43,784 nucleotides of DNA from Chitinophagales bacterium (GTDB lineage Bacteria; Bacteroidota; Bacteroidia; Chitinophagales; Chitinophagaceae): assembly GCA_026931905.1 (NCBI GenBank), contig JAIXLB010000058.1, forward strand, positions 1,753-45,536, read 5' to 3'. A program made the position numbers and the translations under genes. Positions 1-9,200 of this stretch are shown here, piece after piece (the first letter of the stretch is position 1; each line of letters starts with the position of its first letter). The notes below the pieces were generated by a model. The model did not search any database. It saw only the letters and a program-made list of their open reading frames with translations, and had not been told where the DNA came from.

Positions 1-2
1 AA

Positions 3-143
3 ACCCAATTTGCCCAAATCGTAGAAAAAACAGAAGCTCTCAAAACCCAATACCAGCAAAGCTTGCAGAAGTTGGAAAATTTGTATGGCAGTTTAAGTCA
101 AAAGGCGTTTCGGGGGGAACTAAAAATGAAACAAAATGTATGA
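3..143 (+). CDS. hsdS: Type I restriction specificity subunit HsdS, C-terminal end (5' part outside window)
   Basis: Read from base 3, the frame gives a peptide beginning TQFAQIVEKTEALKTQYQQ and continuing through LENLYGSLSQKAFRGEL, ending KMKQNV and TGA at 141-143. This is the conserved C-terminal segment of HsdS: the helical spacer after the second target recognition domain, closing with the LYGSLSQKAF-GEL signature. HsdS gives sequence specificity to the HsdR2M2S restriction-modification complex. The tail KMKQNV is not the usual ending; the third repeat copy downstream carries the more typical GELSVK ending. The target recognition domains lie outside the window, so I cannot say whether the gene is intact. 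The family call is firm for the peptide; activity is unknown. Confidence 0.8.
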   Translation, partial: TQFAQIVEKTEALKTQYQQSLQKLENLYGSLSQKAFRGELKMKQNV

Positions 144-156
144 CCCCATCGGGGTC
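142..156. repeat. REP-like palindrome GACCCC-ATC-GGGGTC (second copy at 307-321)
   Basis: A six-base-pair inverted repeat with a three-base loop overlaps the stop codon of repeat unit 1 and recurs at 307-321 at the end of unit 2; it is absent after unit 3. It is much more GC-rich than its surroundings and has no T-run after it, so it is not a standard intrinsic terminator. It resembles short interspersed palindromes, but no third location occurs in this window. Confidence 0.55.
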
Positions 157-308
157 GAACAACCCAAACCCAATTTGCCCAAATCGTAGAAAAAACAGAA
201 GCTCTCAAAACCCAATACCAGCAAAGCTTGCAGAAGTTGGAAAATTTGTATGGCAGTTTAAGCCAGAGGGCGTTTCGGGGGGAACTAAAAATGAAACAAA
301 ATGTATGA
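144..308 (+). pseudogene. Second tandem copy of the hsdS C-terminal segment
   Basis: Directly after the first TGA, the same frame reads PHRGRTTQ and then the whole HsdS tail again (TQFAQIVEKTEALK to AFRGELKMKQNV), stopping at TGA 306-308. It differs from copy 1 at only four bases near the end of the unit; one amino-acid change is visible (SQKAF to SQRAF). It has no start codon or target recognition domain in this frame, so it is a gene fragment that would be reached only by readthrough of the first stop or by recombination. The near-identity of copies 1 and 2 suggests a recent duplication. Confidence 0.8.
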
Positions 309-463
309 CCCCATCGGGGTCGAACAACCTAAACCCAATTTGCCCAAATCGTAGAAAAAATAGAAACCCTCAAAACCCAATACCAGCAAAGCTTGCAGGA
401 GTTAGAGAATTTGTATGGAAGTTTAAGCCAAAAGGCGTTTCGGGGGAATTGAGTGTAAAATAA
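309..463 (+). pseudogene. Third copy of the hsdS C-terminal segment, with a one-base deletion in a G run
   Basis: The third copy begins in the same frame (TQFAQIVEKIETLKTQYQQ, LQELENLYGSLSQKAF) but is more diverged from copies 1 and 2. The run of six G at 112-117 and 277-282 is five G here (442-446). The frame therefore ends early as RGN and TGA at 450-452. With the missing G restored it would read RGELSVK and stop at TAA 461-463, a normal HsdS ending. I infer that this copy carries the ancestral 3' end of an hsdS gene and that the upstream copies were added by duplication. A sequencing error in the G run cannot be excluded. Confidence 0.7.
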
Positions 464-579
464 AAATTCACAACTGCACAAACCAACTCGACAAAAACCC
501 TGAAACGTAGATTTGACAATGGTTTACAAGGACAGACTACAAGAACTACTGTCTATAACAAAAATATTTTTATACCCTT

Positions 580-1125
580 TTAGAATATTTTTATACCAAC
601 GCCTACTTGTAAGTTTTGGCTTTTCCATTCTTTGGGTGTAATAGTATTGTTTAAATTACTTAACCCTACATCGTAACGTGCATAAGCTCTAAACGATTGA
701 AGATTGAGTTGAACACCTCCAATCATAGAAAAGTTCCCCTCTTTAAAAGCATTTTGAATATTGCCTAAAAACTTTTCATTTTTATTCATTAAAATACTGT
801 ACTCTGGACCAACATTGATTGTAAACATTTTGCTTACATTGATTCTTAATAATAGAGGAATAGAAAGATAATTTAACTTGTCATCTTTATTACCATTCGT
901 TCCTTTATTGTTAAGCTGACTAAATAATATTTCGGGTTGAAGTCCTATTACTTTACTAAAATCAACTTCTAAAGAAGCACCTGCATGATAACTTGCATTA
1001 AAATCGTTATCGGCAATTTTTGAATAATTTAAACCGCCTTTAGCAATTAAGTGTACTCCTTTTTGTGCATTAGCATTAACAATAAAAATAAATGCAACTA
1101 AAAAAAGTGAAATATTTTTTTTCAT
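580..1125 (-). CDS. Outer-membrane beta-barrel protein (porin family, OMP_b-brl_2 type)
   Basis: This 181-residue protein starts with a clear signal peptide (MKKNISLFLVAFIFIVNANA, cut before QKG). It then shows alternating hydrophobic and polar strands typical of a small eight-stranded barrel: GLNYSKIADNDF, FSKVIGLQPEILFSQ, LSIPLLLRINV, FTINVGPEYS, FRAYARYDVGLSNL, LQVGVGIKIF. It ends in a C-terminal phenylalanine, the usual signal for outer-membrane assembly. The family is very common in Bacteroidota and its members rarely have a known substrate. It lies 44 bases downstream of the metallophosphoesterase gene but has its own -7 box. It converges on the hsdS repeat region. The structural class is well supported; the function is unknown. 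Confidence 0.8.
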   Translation of the reverse strand: MKKNISLFLVAFIFIVNANAQKGVHLIAKGGLNYSKIADNDFNASYHAGASLEVDFSKVIGLQPEILFSQLNNKGTNGNKDDKLNYLSIPLLLRINVSKMFTINVGPEYSILMNKNEKFLGNIQNAFKEGNFSMIGGVQLNLQSFRAYARYDVGLSNLNNTITPKEWKSQNLQVGVGIKIF

Positions 1126-1142
1126 TTTAAAAAATTTGTTGG

Positions 1143-1150
1143 CAAATGTA
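1143..1150 (-). promoter_or_regulatory. -7 box TACATTTG for the beta-barrel gene
   Basis: Read on the minus strand, TACATTTG is a perfect match to the Bacteroidota TAnnTTTG box, 17 bases upstream of the ATG at 1125. I see no TTG at the expected -33 position, so this is a half-promoter match. Confidence 0.4.
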
Positions 1151-1169
1151 AGTGTATAAGAATAAATAA

Positions 1170-2423
1170 TTAAGACAATGTAATTAAAGTTATTTCTGGT
1201 AAAATTCCTACTCTTCCTGGATAACCAATAAAACCAAAACCACGATTAACATATAACTTTTGATTTTCTTCTTCATACAAGCCAGCCCATTGTTTATACA
1301 TGTATTGTACAGGACTCCATTTGAAATATGGATTTTCTATACCAAACTGCATACCATGTGTATGCCCTGCCAACATTAAATCTATATCAGTATATTTTTT
1401 TCTTACTTCTGCATCCCAATGGCTTGGGTCGTGGCTCATTAAAACTTTAAAACTGTATTTTTCTGTTCCTTCATACGCTTTTTTCATTTTACCATATTTA
1501 GGAAAATATGCTTTTGCTCCCCAATTTTCAATTCCTAAAAGTGCAAAAGACTGATTGTTTTTTTCTATTGCAACATGTTCGTTCAATAATAATTTCCAGC
1601 CTAATTGAGTATGTGCTTGTTTTAGTTTTTCTAAATTTTCTTGCTTTGCTTCTGGCGATTTCCAAGCTATATAATCGCCATAATCGTGATTGCCTAAAAT
1701 ACTATACACACCAAAGGGAGCTTTTATTTTGCTGAAAACATCTATGTACTCCAAAATTTCTTCATATCTGTCGTTTACTAAATCGCCTGTAAATAAAATA
1801 AGGTCTGCCTGTTGTTCAAGAATTAAATTTATTCCTTTTTCTACCGCTTTTTTATTTTGAAAACTGCCACTATGAATATCACTTATTTGAATAATTTTAA
1901 ACCCTTTAAATGCGGGTGGTAAATTATTAAAAGTTAAATTTATTTTTTTGAGTTGATAATTGTATTTGTTGCTAAACCCATACAGCATTGTTCCAAAAAT
2001 TGATGCACCTGCACCAACACCTAACCAACTTAAAAATACACTTCTTGAAATATAATTTTCATTTGTAGTAGTAGATGTAATATCATTTTTATTAGAAGAA
2101 AATTTCTTAATAATCCAAGTAAAAAATCTCCTTAAATCATCAATAGCAAAAAATAAAACTCCAATTAATTTAGCAATAAACAAGCCTACTAAAATTGCAA
2201 AAACATAATTACGAAAAAATTTAGACACTTGAAAAGAATGAAAAAAAGCAAATGCAAGTAATACTGCAATAGTGGCTACAGTTAAAACCCAATAAGCTGT
2301 GTGTACATACAATCTTGTTTTTGTATTAAGCGATGCTGTAATAGTTTTTACTGCTTGAAAAGCATAATAATCTAACAATAAAATAATACTTGCAATAACC
2401 CATAATGAATCTGAATTTCTCAT
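1170..2423 (-). CDS. Membrane-anchored calcineurin-like metallophosphoesterase (YkuE/YaeI type)
   Basis: This 417-residue protein has an N-terminal membrane part with about four hydrophobic segments (residues 7-25, 42-64, 72-94 and 130-150), followed by a metallophosphoesterase domain. The metal-binding motifs are complete: SDIH (D182, H184), GD (213-214), GNHD (244-247), a histidine at 331 in MSHDPSH, and GHTHG (353-357). Relatives hydrolyse phosphoester bonds at the membrane, in some cases lipid A precursors or other phospholipids; the substrate here cannot be read from the sequence. The active domain probably faces the periplasm, as an inference from the topology. It is divergent from the UPF0173 hydrolase gene, and the beta-barrel gene follows 44 bases downstream. 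Confidence 0.85.
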   Translation of the reverse strand: MRNSDSLWVIASIILLLDYYAFQAVKTITASLNTKTRLYVHTAYWVLTVATIAVLLAFAFFHSFQVSKFFRNYVFAILVGLFIAKLIGVLFFAIDDLRRFFTWIIKKFSSNKNDITSTTTNENYISRSVFLSWLGVGAGASIFGTMLYGFSNKYNYQLKKINLTFNNLPPAFKGFKIIQISDIHSGSFQNKKAVEKGINLILEQQADLILFTGDLVNDRYEEILEYIDVFSKIKAPFGVYSILGNHDYGDYIAWKSPEAKQENLEKLKQAHTQLGWKLLLNEHVAIEKNNQSFALLGIENWGAKAYFPKYGKMKKAYEGTEKYSFKVLMSHDPSHWDAEVRKKYTDIDLMLAGHTHGMQFGIENPYFKWSPVQYMYKQWAGLYEEENQKLYVNRGFGFIGYPGRVGILPEITLITLS

Positions 2424-2537
2424 ACTAATTTTTCAAAGGTTACAAAGAAAAAAAAATAAGCTGAACAATTTTATACATTAACATTTAATAATAATTACAG
2501 AAATTTGCAGCATTCGTTTCACTTAAAAAAATTAGTT

Positions 2538-3218
2538 ATGAAGTTTACATATTATGGACAATCTTGTTTTTCAGTTGATATAAATGGAAAGAATATTTTG
2601 TTTGATCCTTTTATAACTTTTAATGAATTAGCAAAAGATATTGATGTGAACAGCATTGAAGCTGATTATATTTTTTTAAGCCATGGACATGCAGATCATA
2701 TTGCAGATTGTATAAGCATTGCAAAACGCACCCATGCAAAAGTGGTATGTAGTTTTGAAATACATGAATGGTTGAATAAGCAAGGTGTAGCAAACACACA
2801 TCCTATGAATACAGGAGGTAAATGGAAATTTGATTTTGGAGTTGTAAAATGTGTGGTAGCACAACATAGCAGTGGATTGCCAGATGGTAGTTATGGAGGA
2901 AATCCTATGGGTTTTATTTTTATTACTGAAGAAAAAAACTTTTATTATAGTGGCGATACTGCACTTACTTTAGATATGCAATTAATACCTACTTGGGCAA
3001 AGTTGCACTTTGCTGTATTTCCTATTGGCGATAATTTTACAATGGATTATACAGATGCTGCAACTGCTGCTACATTTGTTGGAGCAAATACTGTTATTGG
3101 TGTGCATTACAACACTTTTGATTACATAAAAATTGATACTGCTGCTGCTGTAAATTATTTCAATTCTGTAAATAAAAATTTGTTGTTGCCCAATATTGGT
3201 GAAACAATAGAAGTGTAA
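2538..3218 (+). CDS. UPF0173 metal-dependent hydrolase (metallo-beta-lactamase fold)
   Basis: I chose the ATG at 2538 because MKFTYYGQSCF is the conserved start of this family; the possible upstream TTG start at 2505 adds only 11 unlikely residues. The resulting 226-residue protein matches the family length. The metal site motif HGHADH is at residues 49-54, followed by a histidine in AQHSSG, the GDT of YYSGDTAL, and the C-terminal histidine of GVHYNTFDYI. These proteins are cytosolic and bind two metal ions; the physiological substrate is generally not known. It converges on sprA with a 25-base gap that holds only a weak inverted repeat (GAGA/TCTC). Confidence 0.88.
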   Translation: MKFTYYGQSCFSVDINGKNILFDPFITFNELAKDIDVNSIEADYIFLSHGHADHIADCISIAKRTHAKVVCSFEIHEWLNKQGVANTHPMNTGGKWKFDFGVVKCVVAQHSSGLPDGSYGGNPMGFIFITEEKNFYYSGDTALTLDMQLIPTWAKLHFAVFPIGDNFTMDYTDAATAATFVGANTVIGVHYNTFDYIKIDTAAAVNYFNSVNKNLLLPNIGETIEV

Positions 3219-3243
3219 GAGAATATAAAGCTCTCATAAAAAA

Positions 3244-6200
3244 TTATGGTGCCAACGAAACTCTTATTTGCACACCTGCCCTTGTATTTACAGTAGGTGC
3301 AGATGTTGAGATGTAAGGCGTTACTCTACGTTGGTCGAAAAATAGTTTAATGTTTATTCTATCGTTTAAAACATAATCAATACTTGGTTGTAGGGTTATT
3401 ACTTTTTGCCCACCTGTACCATAAGCATTAGCTTGGTCTAAACGACTATTGGTTGTTGCATCATCTCTCATACTTACATCTAATCTAAAATTAATATCAT
3501 TGGATAATGGCTTACCTTTTATTTTTATAAAACTCATTCCTCGTTTACGCCAACCAGCACCAACAGTCCATTCTGTACTGTTTGTTTCACTTAATTGATA
3601 GTCTATTAAACTTAAACTTAATTGCCTACTTTTCTTGTACTCAAATTTTACACTTACTTGGCTTAGTGTGGTAATATCTATACCAAATAATGGTGCAAAT
3701 TGTTCTTGAATTGTAATATTAGGTACTAAGAAAAATGGAACGAAATTTTTGCTTACCGTATCTATAAACTGAGGATAGCCATAATGAAATGGATCTGCAA
3801 ATAATAATGCACTGTTATAACTGTTCATACTTACAGAACCATTGTAAGCATGAGATAAACTAATACTGCTAAATAGTTTTGCAAGTCCTGGTATTCTTGT
3901 TAATCCTGTATAGGTAACTCTCCAATTGGGTTTTGGTAAAATTCCTGCAAACGGATTTGTACGAATGCTTTTATTATTTTGACTTAATAACGTAACACTC
4001 TTAGGGTCTTTGCCTGTGTATGCAGCTAAGAAAGATGGAATTAAAACATCTTGAGCATATCTGCCATAACCTGCTGCATAGCCATCAGCATCATATTGTC
4101 CATTCCAATAAGGATTATTGTCTGCTACACGCTGGCTTAATATTCTTCTATAATCTTGAAACTTTTTAAACGTTTCAGAAATATCGTTTGGATTTGTTTT
4201 ATGGAATAAGGTTTTAAATGCAATGTATGAAACGCTGAAACCTCCTGCTGCATAAGGGTTTAAGTGATTAAACTTGTTGGAGTTGTTTACATCTTTAAAC
4301 AATTCTGTATATTCTTTACTAAACGATTTATCTAAATTAATATCTACAATTAATTCTCTTATAGGTTCAGCTTGAACAGTAAGACTTAAACGTTGTTGAA
4401 AGCTTTGTCTGAATAAATCATTAAACAAAGTATCTTTGGTTAATACACCACTGGCTGCCTTATCATTTAACCAATTAGAGTCTGGCTGTGCACCAAAAAC
4501 AAAAGCTAAGCCTGGCTGCATGGTTTTAAAATTATTGCCAAGTTGTTTGGATTTATCCATAAATCCAGGAAGCCTTGTTTTATAAGATTCACTGTAATTA
4601 ATAGATGCACGTTTTACCATTGTAAATATTTTACCTGTTGTTCTTACCACTTCGTTCATTTCTACAGGCTGATTTTGTTTTAGTAAACGAGCAGCAATTC
4701 TTGCATCACGTTTTTCTTGCCTCCATTTTTTCAAAGCCTCTCTTCTTTTTTTACCTGTTAATCCTTTTACTACTTCTTCTTTTGTTTTAATTTGTTTTGT
4801 AACTGGAGGTGTAGGTTTTTTAGTTGGTGTAACATTTTTGGTTCCTTTACTTGCAGGTGGTGGCACATTATCTAAAGCTCTTAACCATCTTGACTTTGCA
4901 TACAATCTTGTAAAATCAAACTCACCATTGATAGTATTTTCCTGACTGTTTTCTATAATATTACCTAATTGCACAGCTAATAAACTTGCACCAATCCAAT
5001 TGTAAGTTGTAGCATAACTATAACGAGAAGTTATCCAATCTGCAAAAGGAAATTTAGCAAGTGGTAAGGTATAACTTATTGCTGCTCTTTGATTGTATAA
5101 AGTAGCACGTCCACCATTCCAAAAGTTGTTTCTTATGCTATCTCTTTTTTCTTTAGTATCTATTGCTCCTGCTGGTTCATCAACTCTTGCATTATTGGTT
5201 GCAGAAAAATCTAAGTTTAAAGAACGAGACAAATCCCAACGAAGATTGTAAAATCTATCAAACGTAAAATATTTATCGTAAGTGGTATCTACTCTTTCAA
5301 TTTTTCCTGTTCCATCTGTACTTACAATACGAGGAATGTACTGCCCAAATTGTCTGTTTATATCAGCTCTAAAACTTAACAACGATGGCATTAAATTAAA
5401 ATTAAAGTCTCGTATTGGATTGTACCATTTACTTTTTCTTTTGGTTAATAATTTTTTAAATGGCTCAATATATTTAGATGGTTTGTTGAATGTATAACCA
5501 AAGCCTCCACGCTGTTTAGTAACTTCATTTTTTAAAACCAAAGGACTACTTTGCTCCGTTTTGGTATAAGAATAACTCACATCAAAATTGCTCAAACTCC
5601 ACAGTTTATTTTTTCCATTGCCTTGAACTCTAATGTTGGTAAAGTTGAGTGTTTTAATAGTTGTTTGGTCTAAAGCTGTACTTTTAATTGAATCTCTTTG
5701 ATGGCTTGTAGGAGCACTGTTTAATTTATCTTTTAGCCTTACATCTTTATCATAAGGGTCGTACTCTGGTCGTTTAATTGTTTTATTAATGCTTGCATAA
5801 ATAGGGATACTTAGTTTGGCAGATTTAGGAACTAATTTTCCTGCATCAATAGTTGCTGCAGCATCAAACTGAAACATATTGTCTCTTGCACGTTCATTTA
5901 ATCGTTGTTCAATAGAGCCAAAACCTTTGGTGTATGTATTGGCAGAAAAGCTTAATGTACCTAAGTCTGCTAATTGAACATCAATTCTTCCTAATGCTGC
6001 ATAAGCTCCTTTTTCATCTAATTGAGAGAGTCTTAATTCATTTATCCATACTTCTGTATACAAGTCAAATGGATTATTGTCTTTTGCATTTTCTACTGCA
6101 ATTAAAATGCCTCTTACTTCTCCCAAGTTTGGATTACCATAAACAGAGAAAGTTTTACTGCCAATCATTTCTCTATAAATGGTATTGAGTGGTGCACCAG

Positions 6201-9200
6201 TTGCGTTTCTTCTTAATTTTAAATTTACTAATTCTTGTAATTCAAAATCAAGGTTGTTGCTATCGGGCCAAACCTTTGCTGCTGCTGAATCTGAAGTACC
6301 ATATTTACCAGGTGGTGTAATTTTTAATGGTATTTTTATTTCGTAATAATTATTTAAAAAATCTTGTCCAATTCTTACTACTGCATTTAGTTCGTTGTCT
6401 TTTACATCTGGAAACTTAGGCATACTTTCAGCATGAACAAACATGGATAGTTTTCCAAATTGACGCATATCTAAATTTAAAGTTTTTATTACACCTCTTG
6501 CATCGCCATCTTGTAAGCCCATAATTCTAAGGCTCATGGCTTGCTCATTTTGTAAAAGATTTACGCCATTATTGCTTAATTGTTGTACACGTTCTATACC
6601 TGGTGGCATTACATAATTTACGGGTGTACGATTGCTATTTTCTTCAATGTTTACAGCTAATGTATTAAAGGTTGTTGTTGTATTATTGATAGGTGCATAT
6701 TGACCTGTAGTATCTAATTTGTAATTAAAATTCCTCCATTGGTTTCTTACTAAATCCATACGTGCAAAACGTAATACAGCAGAGTCTTCAAAATCTGTTA
6801 AATACATTCTTATAAAACGAATAGATTTAAAATCTGCAATTCCTCCTACATTACTGGTATATTCTTTAATGGGCACTCTAAACAAATACCAATTTTCTGA
6901 ACCACTTGTACCATTTACATAATTTACATTTATCGTTCTTTTATCTGTTATGTATTTTGTAATACCAACATCCATATTTTTTGATAAATCTATTTCGTAT
7001 TCGTAGTAAGCTTCTGTTTCGTTTAATGTATTATCTCTGTTTAAGTCTTCATTATCTGGGTATAATGTAGCTGCAGAAAGCTCATTTGTATTACCAGATA
7101 CTGGGCTATTGCCTTGAGGGTTATTAAAATTTTTATAGCGTTGTAAAATGTCTGTATTTATATCAAAGCTTGGGTCTCTGTACCATTTGTAATTATCATT
7201 ACTTGGGTCAGCACTTGTTTGAATGTATAAAGGTGATGTGGTTGAAAAATTATTAGCAATACGGGCTAAGTAATAGGCTTTTTTTGTTTTTTCATCATCA
7301 TCGGTCATGCCATCAAAACCAACATCTTGGTATGGTCTATCATTAGGGTCGTTGCTAAAGGATTGTGTTACTTGAATAGGATTAACTGGTTGTTTGCCCC
7401 AAGTACTGCTATCTACAACTGCAGGAATATTGGGTGTTGGTAACCCATTTTCATAAAAGCGTTTTCCATCTTTTAAAACATCTTCACTTACGTTTCCAAG
7501 ATTGATGTATAGTTTACCTTTTGCAGCAGGATTAGCAGTTTTAATAAATGGATCTTGTACCCAAAATTCCAAATATTCTACATTGCCTGTTTCAAAATCT
7601 GTTTGATCAATGCTTCGCATAATACCACCCCAACGTTGTTGAGGGTTTAATAATTTTCCATTGGCATTAATTTGTGCAGGACTTGAAACATAATTGTAAG
7701 GACCTCTGTCTTTAGGATAATAAGCTAAATCAAAAGTAAAGGCTTGTACGTTGGTAATATTTGTAGTAAGATTAGGGAATAATTCGTTGGTATAAACTTG
7801 TCTTGTTCTTGGGTCGCTCAGTGCATCTAAATTGGCTTTTAGAGGATTATTAGCAGCGTTTTTATCTTGTAAATTAGGTTCAATATTGTACCAGGCAATT
7901 TTTGCACGATTAAAATTATAATCTATGGAGTCGTATAATTTTCCTTCAGGAAATCTTCCAGTAGGTGTAGATGCTAAAGCCCATGCTATGGCAGGAAAAC
8001 GTAAATCGTAGCTGTTTCTTGTACCTTCAAAATCATCTATATAAATTAACCCTTCTTTGCCTTGCCCTATTTGACTTGGGTGTCCTGGTTTTAAATACGC
8101 TGCTTCGCCATAAGCTGTTACTGTACTTTTTGCAGTAGTGTTGTAAAAAGGTAGTTTGTTTAAAAGTCTTGTAATGCCTGGTGCATCAGTTCTATAACTA
8201 AAGTCAAAACCATACATGGTGTTTTTAATAGGATCTTCGCCATAATTCATTTTAGTAAAAAATGGTCTTTCACTTAATCGCAACATGGATAAGCCTAAGC
8301 TTAATTTTTTGTTGGCAATATAATCTGCTCGTAACCCTAAGAAGCCTCTTTGCTGCATTCCAAAGCCTGCATTGTTTTCGTAAGAAACACTAACAGGAAT
8401 ACCCGAATTTAAAATAGCTTGGTTGATAATTTTTACACTTCCTAAATTATAATCTATGGTATAATCTACACCTTCTTGTAACACTTGCCCACCAGCATTA
8501 ATAGTAACAGATCCTTGAGGAATATTAAATGCCCCCAAGTATATATCACTTCCTCCTGTTCCTTTTGCTTGCCCTTGCATTACAAACCTATTAAAGTTGG
8601 CATAGGTTTGTGCAATGGCTTTAATAGAATCGTACAGTATTTGATACACATATTTTGAAGGATCTACACCTGGTGGCAAACCTACTCCATTGTTAAATGC
8701 TAAAGCATATAAATCTTTACCAAATGGCTCTAATACGGGAAAAACAATTTTTCCTTGTTGTGGTAAAATGGTAAAGCCTTCTATGTAGTCAAATTGTCCA
8801 TCTGGTTGTGGGTCGTTTCTATTATTTAATCTATCTAAATTTAAGATGCGTAATAAAGGTTTGCCTTCTACGTTTGTAGCACTTTCGGGTAAATATCTTT
8901 TTAAACCTCCGCTTGGTTGTTCATATAAAATATTTAGTTGAAAATCTTCTTTGCTAATTCCAGGTAAATCTAATGAATAAACATTTTTCATCATCAAACC
9001 CCAAATAGGCAAATTGGTTCTTGCAGAAGTTGCTTTTAATAATTTTAAGAATAAAACTTTTTGCACGCCTTGTGTTGAATCCAAAGCTACATCTTGACTA
9101 AACTCTCCTACTTGATATACTTGACCATTGTAGGTATACTGATAAGCAACAGCTAAAACTTCATCAGGTTGTAGTTGTGCATTGATAGAAAGAAAACCAA

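Larger units (their letters stand above)
1..463 (+). repeat. Three tandem 165-base units covering the hsdS tail
   Basis: The string AAACCCAATTTGCCC starts at 1, 166 and 331, so the period is exactly 165 bases (55 codons) and the reading frame is kept from unit to unit. Units 1 and 2 differ at four positions. Unit 3 has about seven substitutions in the shared part and one G deletion, and it ends at the natural gene end instead of repeating the linker. The array probably continues, or has its parent gene, to the left of the window. Confidence 0.95.

Noticed and set aside
140..463. An open frame of 107 codons across two hsdS repeat units (starting MTPSGSNNPNPICPN)
   Set aside because: It is in a different frame from the recognisable HsdS peptide, and its product is a repeat of shifted HsdS codons with no sense of its own.
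1..463. CRISPR array
   Set aside because: The repeat unit is 165 bases with no short repeat-spacer alternation, and it encodes a known protein segment.
531..553. Possible terminator GACAG...CTGTC between the hsdS repeats and the beta-barrel gene
   Set aside because: Only five pairs with a 13-base loop and no T-run directly after it on the plus strand.
563..597. Direct repeat AATATTTTTATACC at 563-576 and 584-597
   Set aside because: Short and AT-rich, partly inside the end of the beta-barrel gene; likely chance.
5282..6188. Open frames on the plus strand within sprA
   Set aside because: They lie opposite a well-supported gene and have no family features; long antisense frames are expected in a 7.3-kb gene of this composition.
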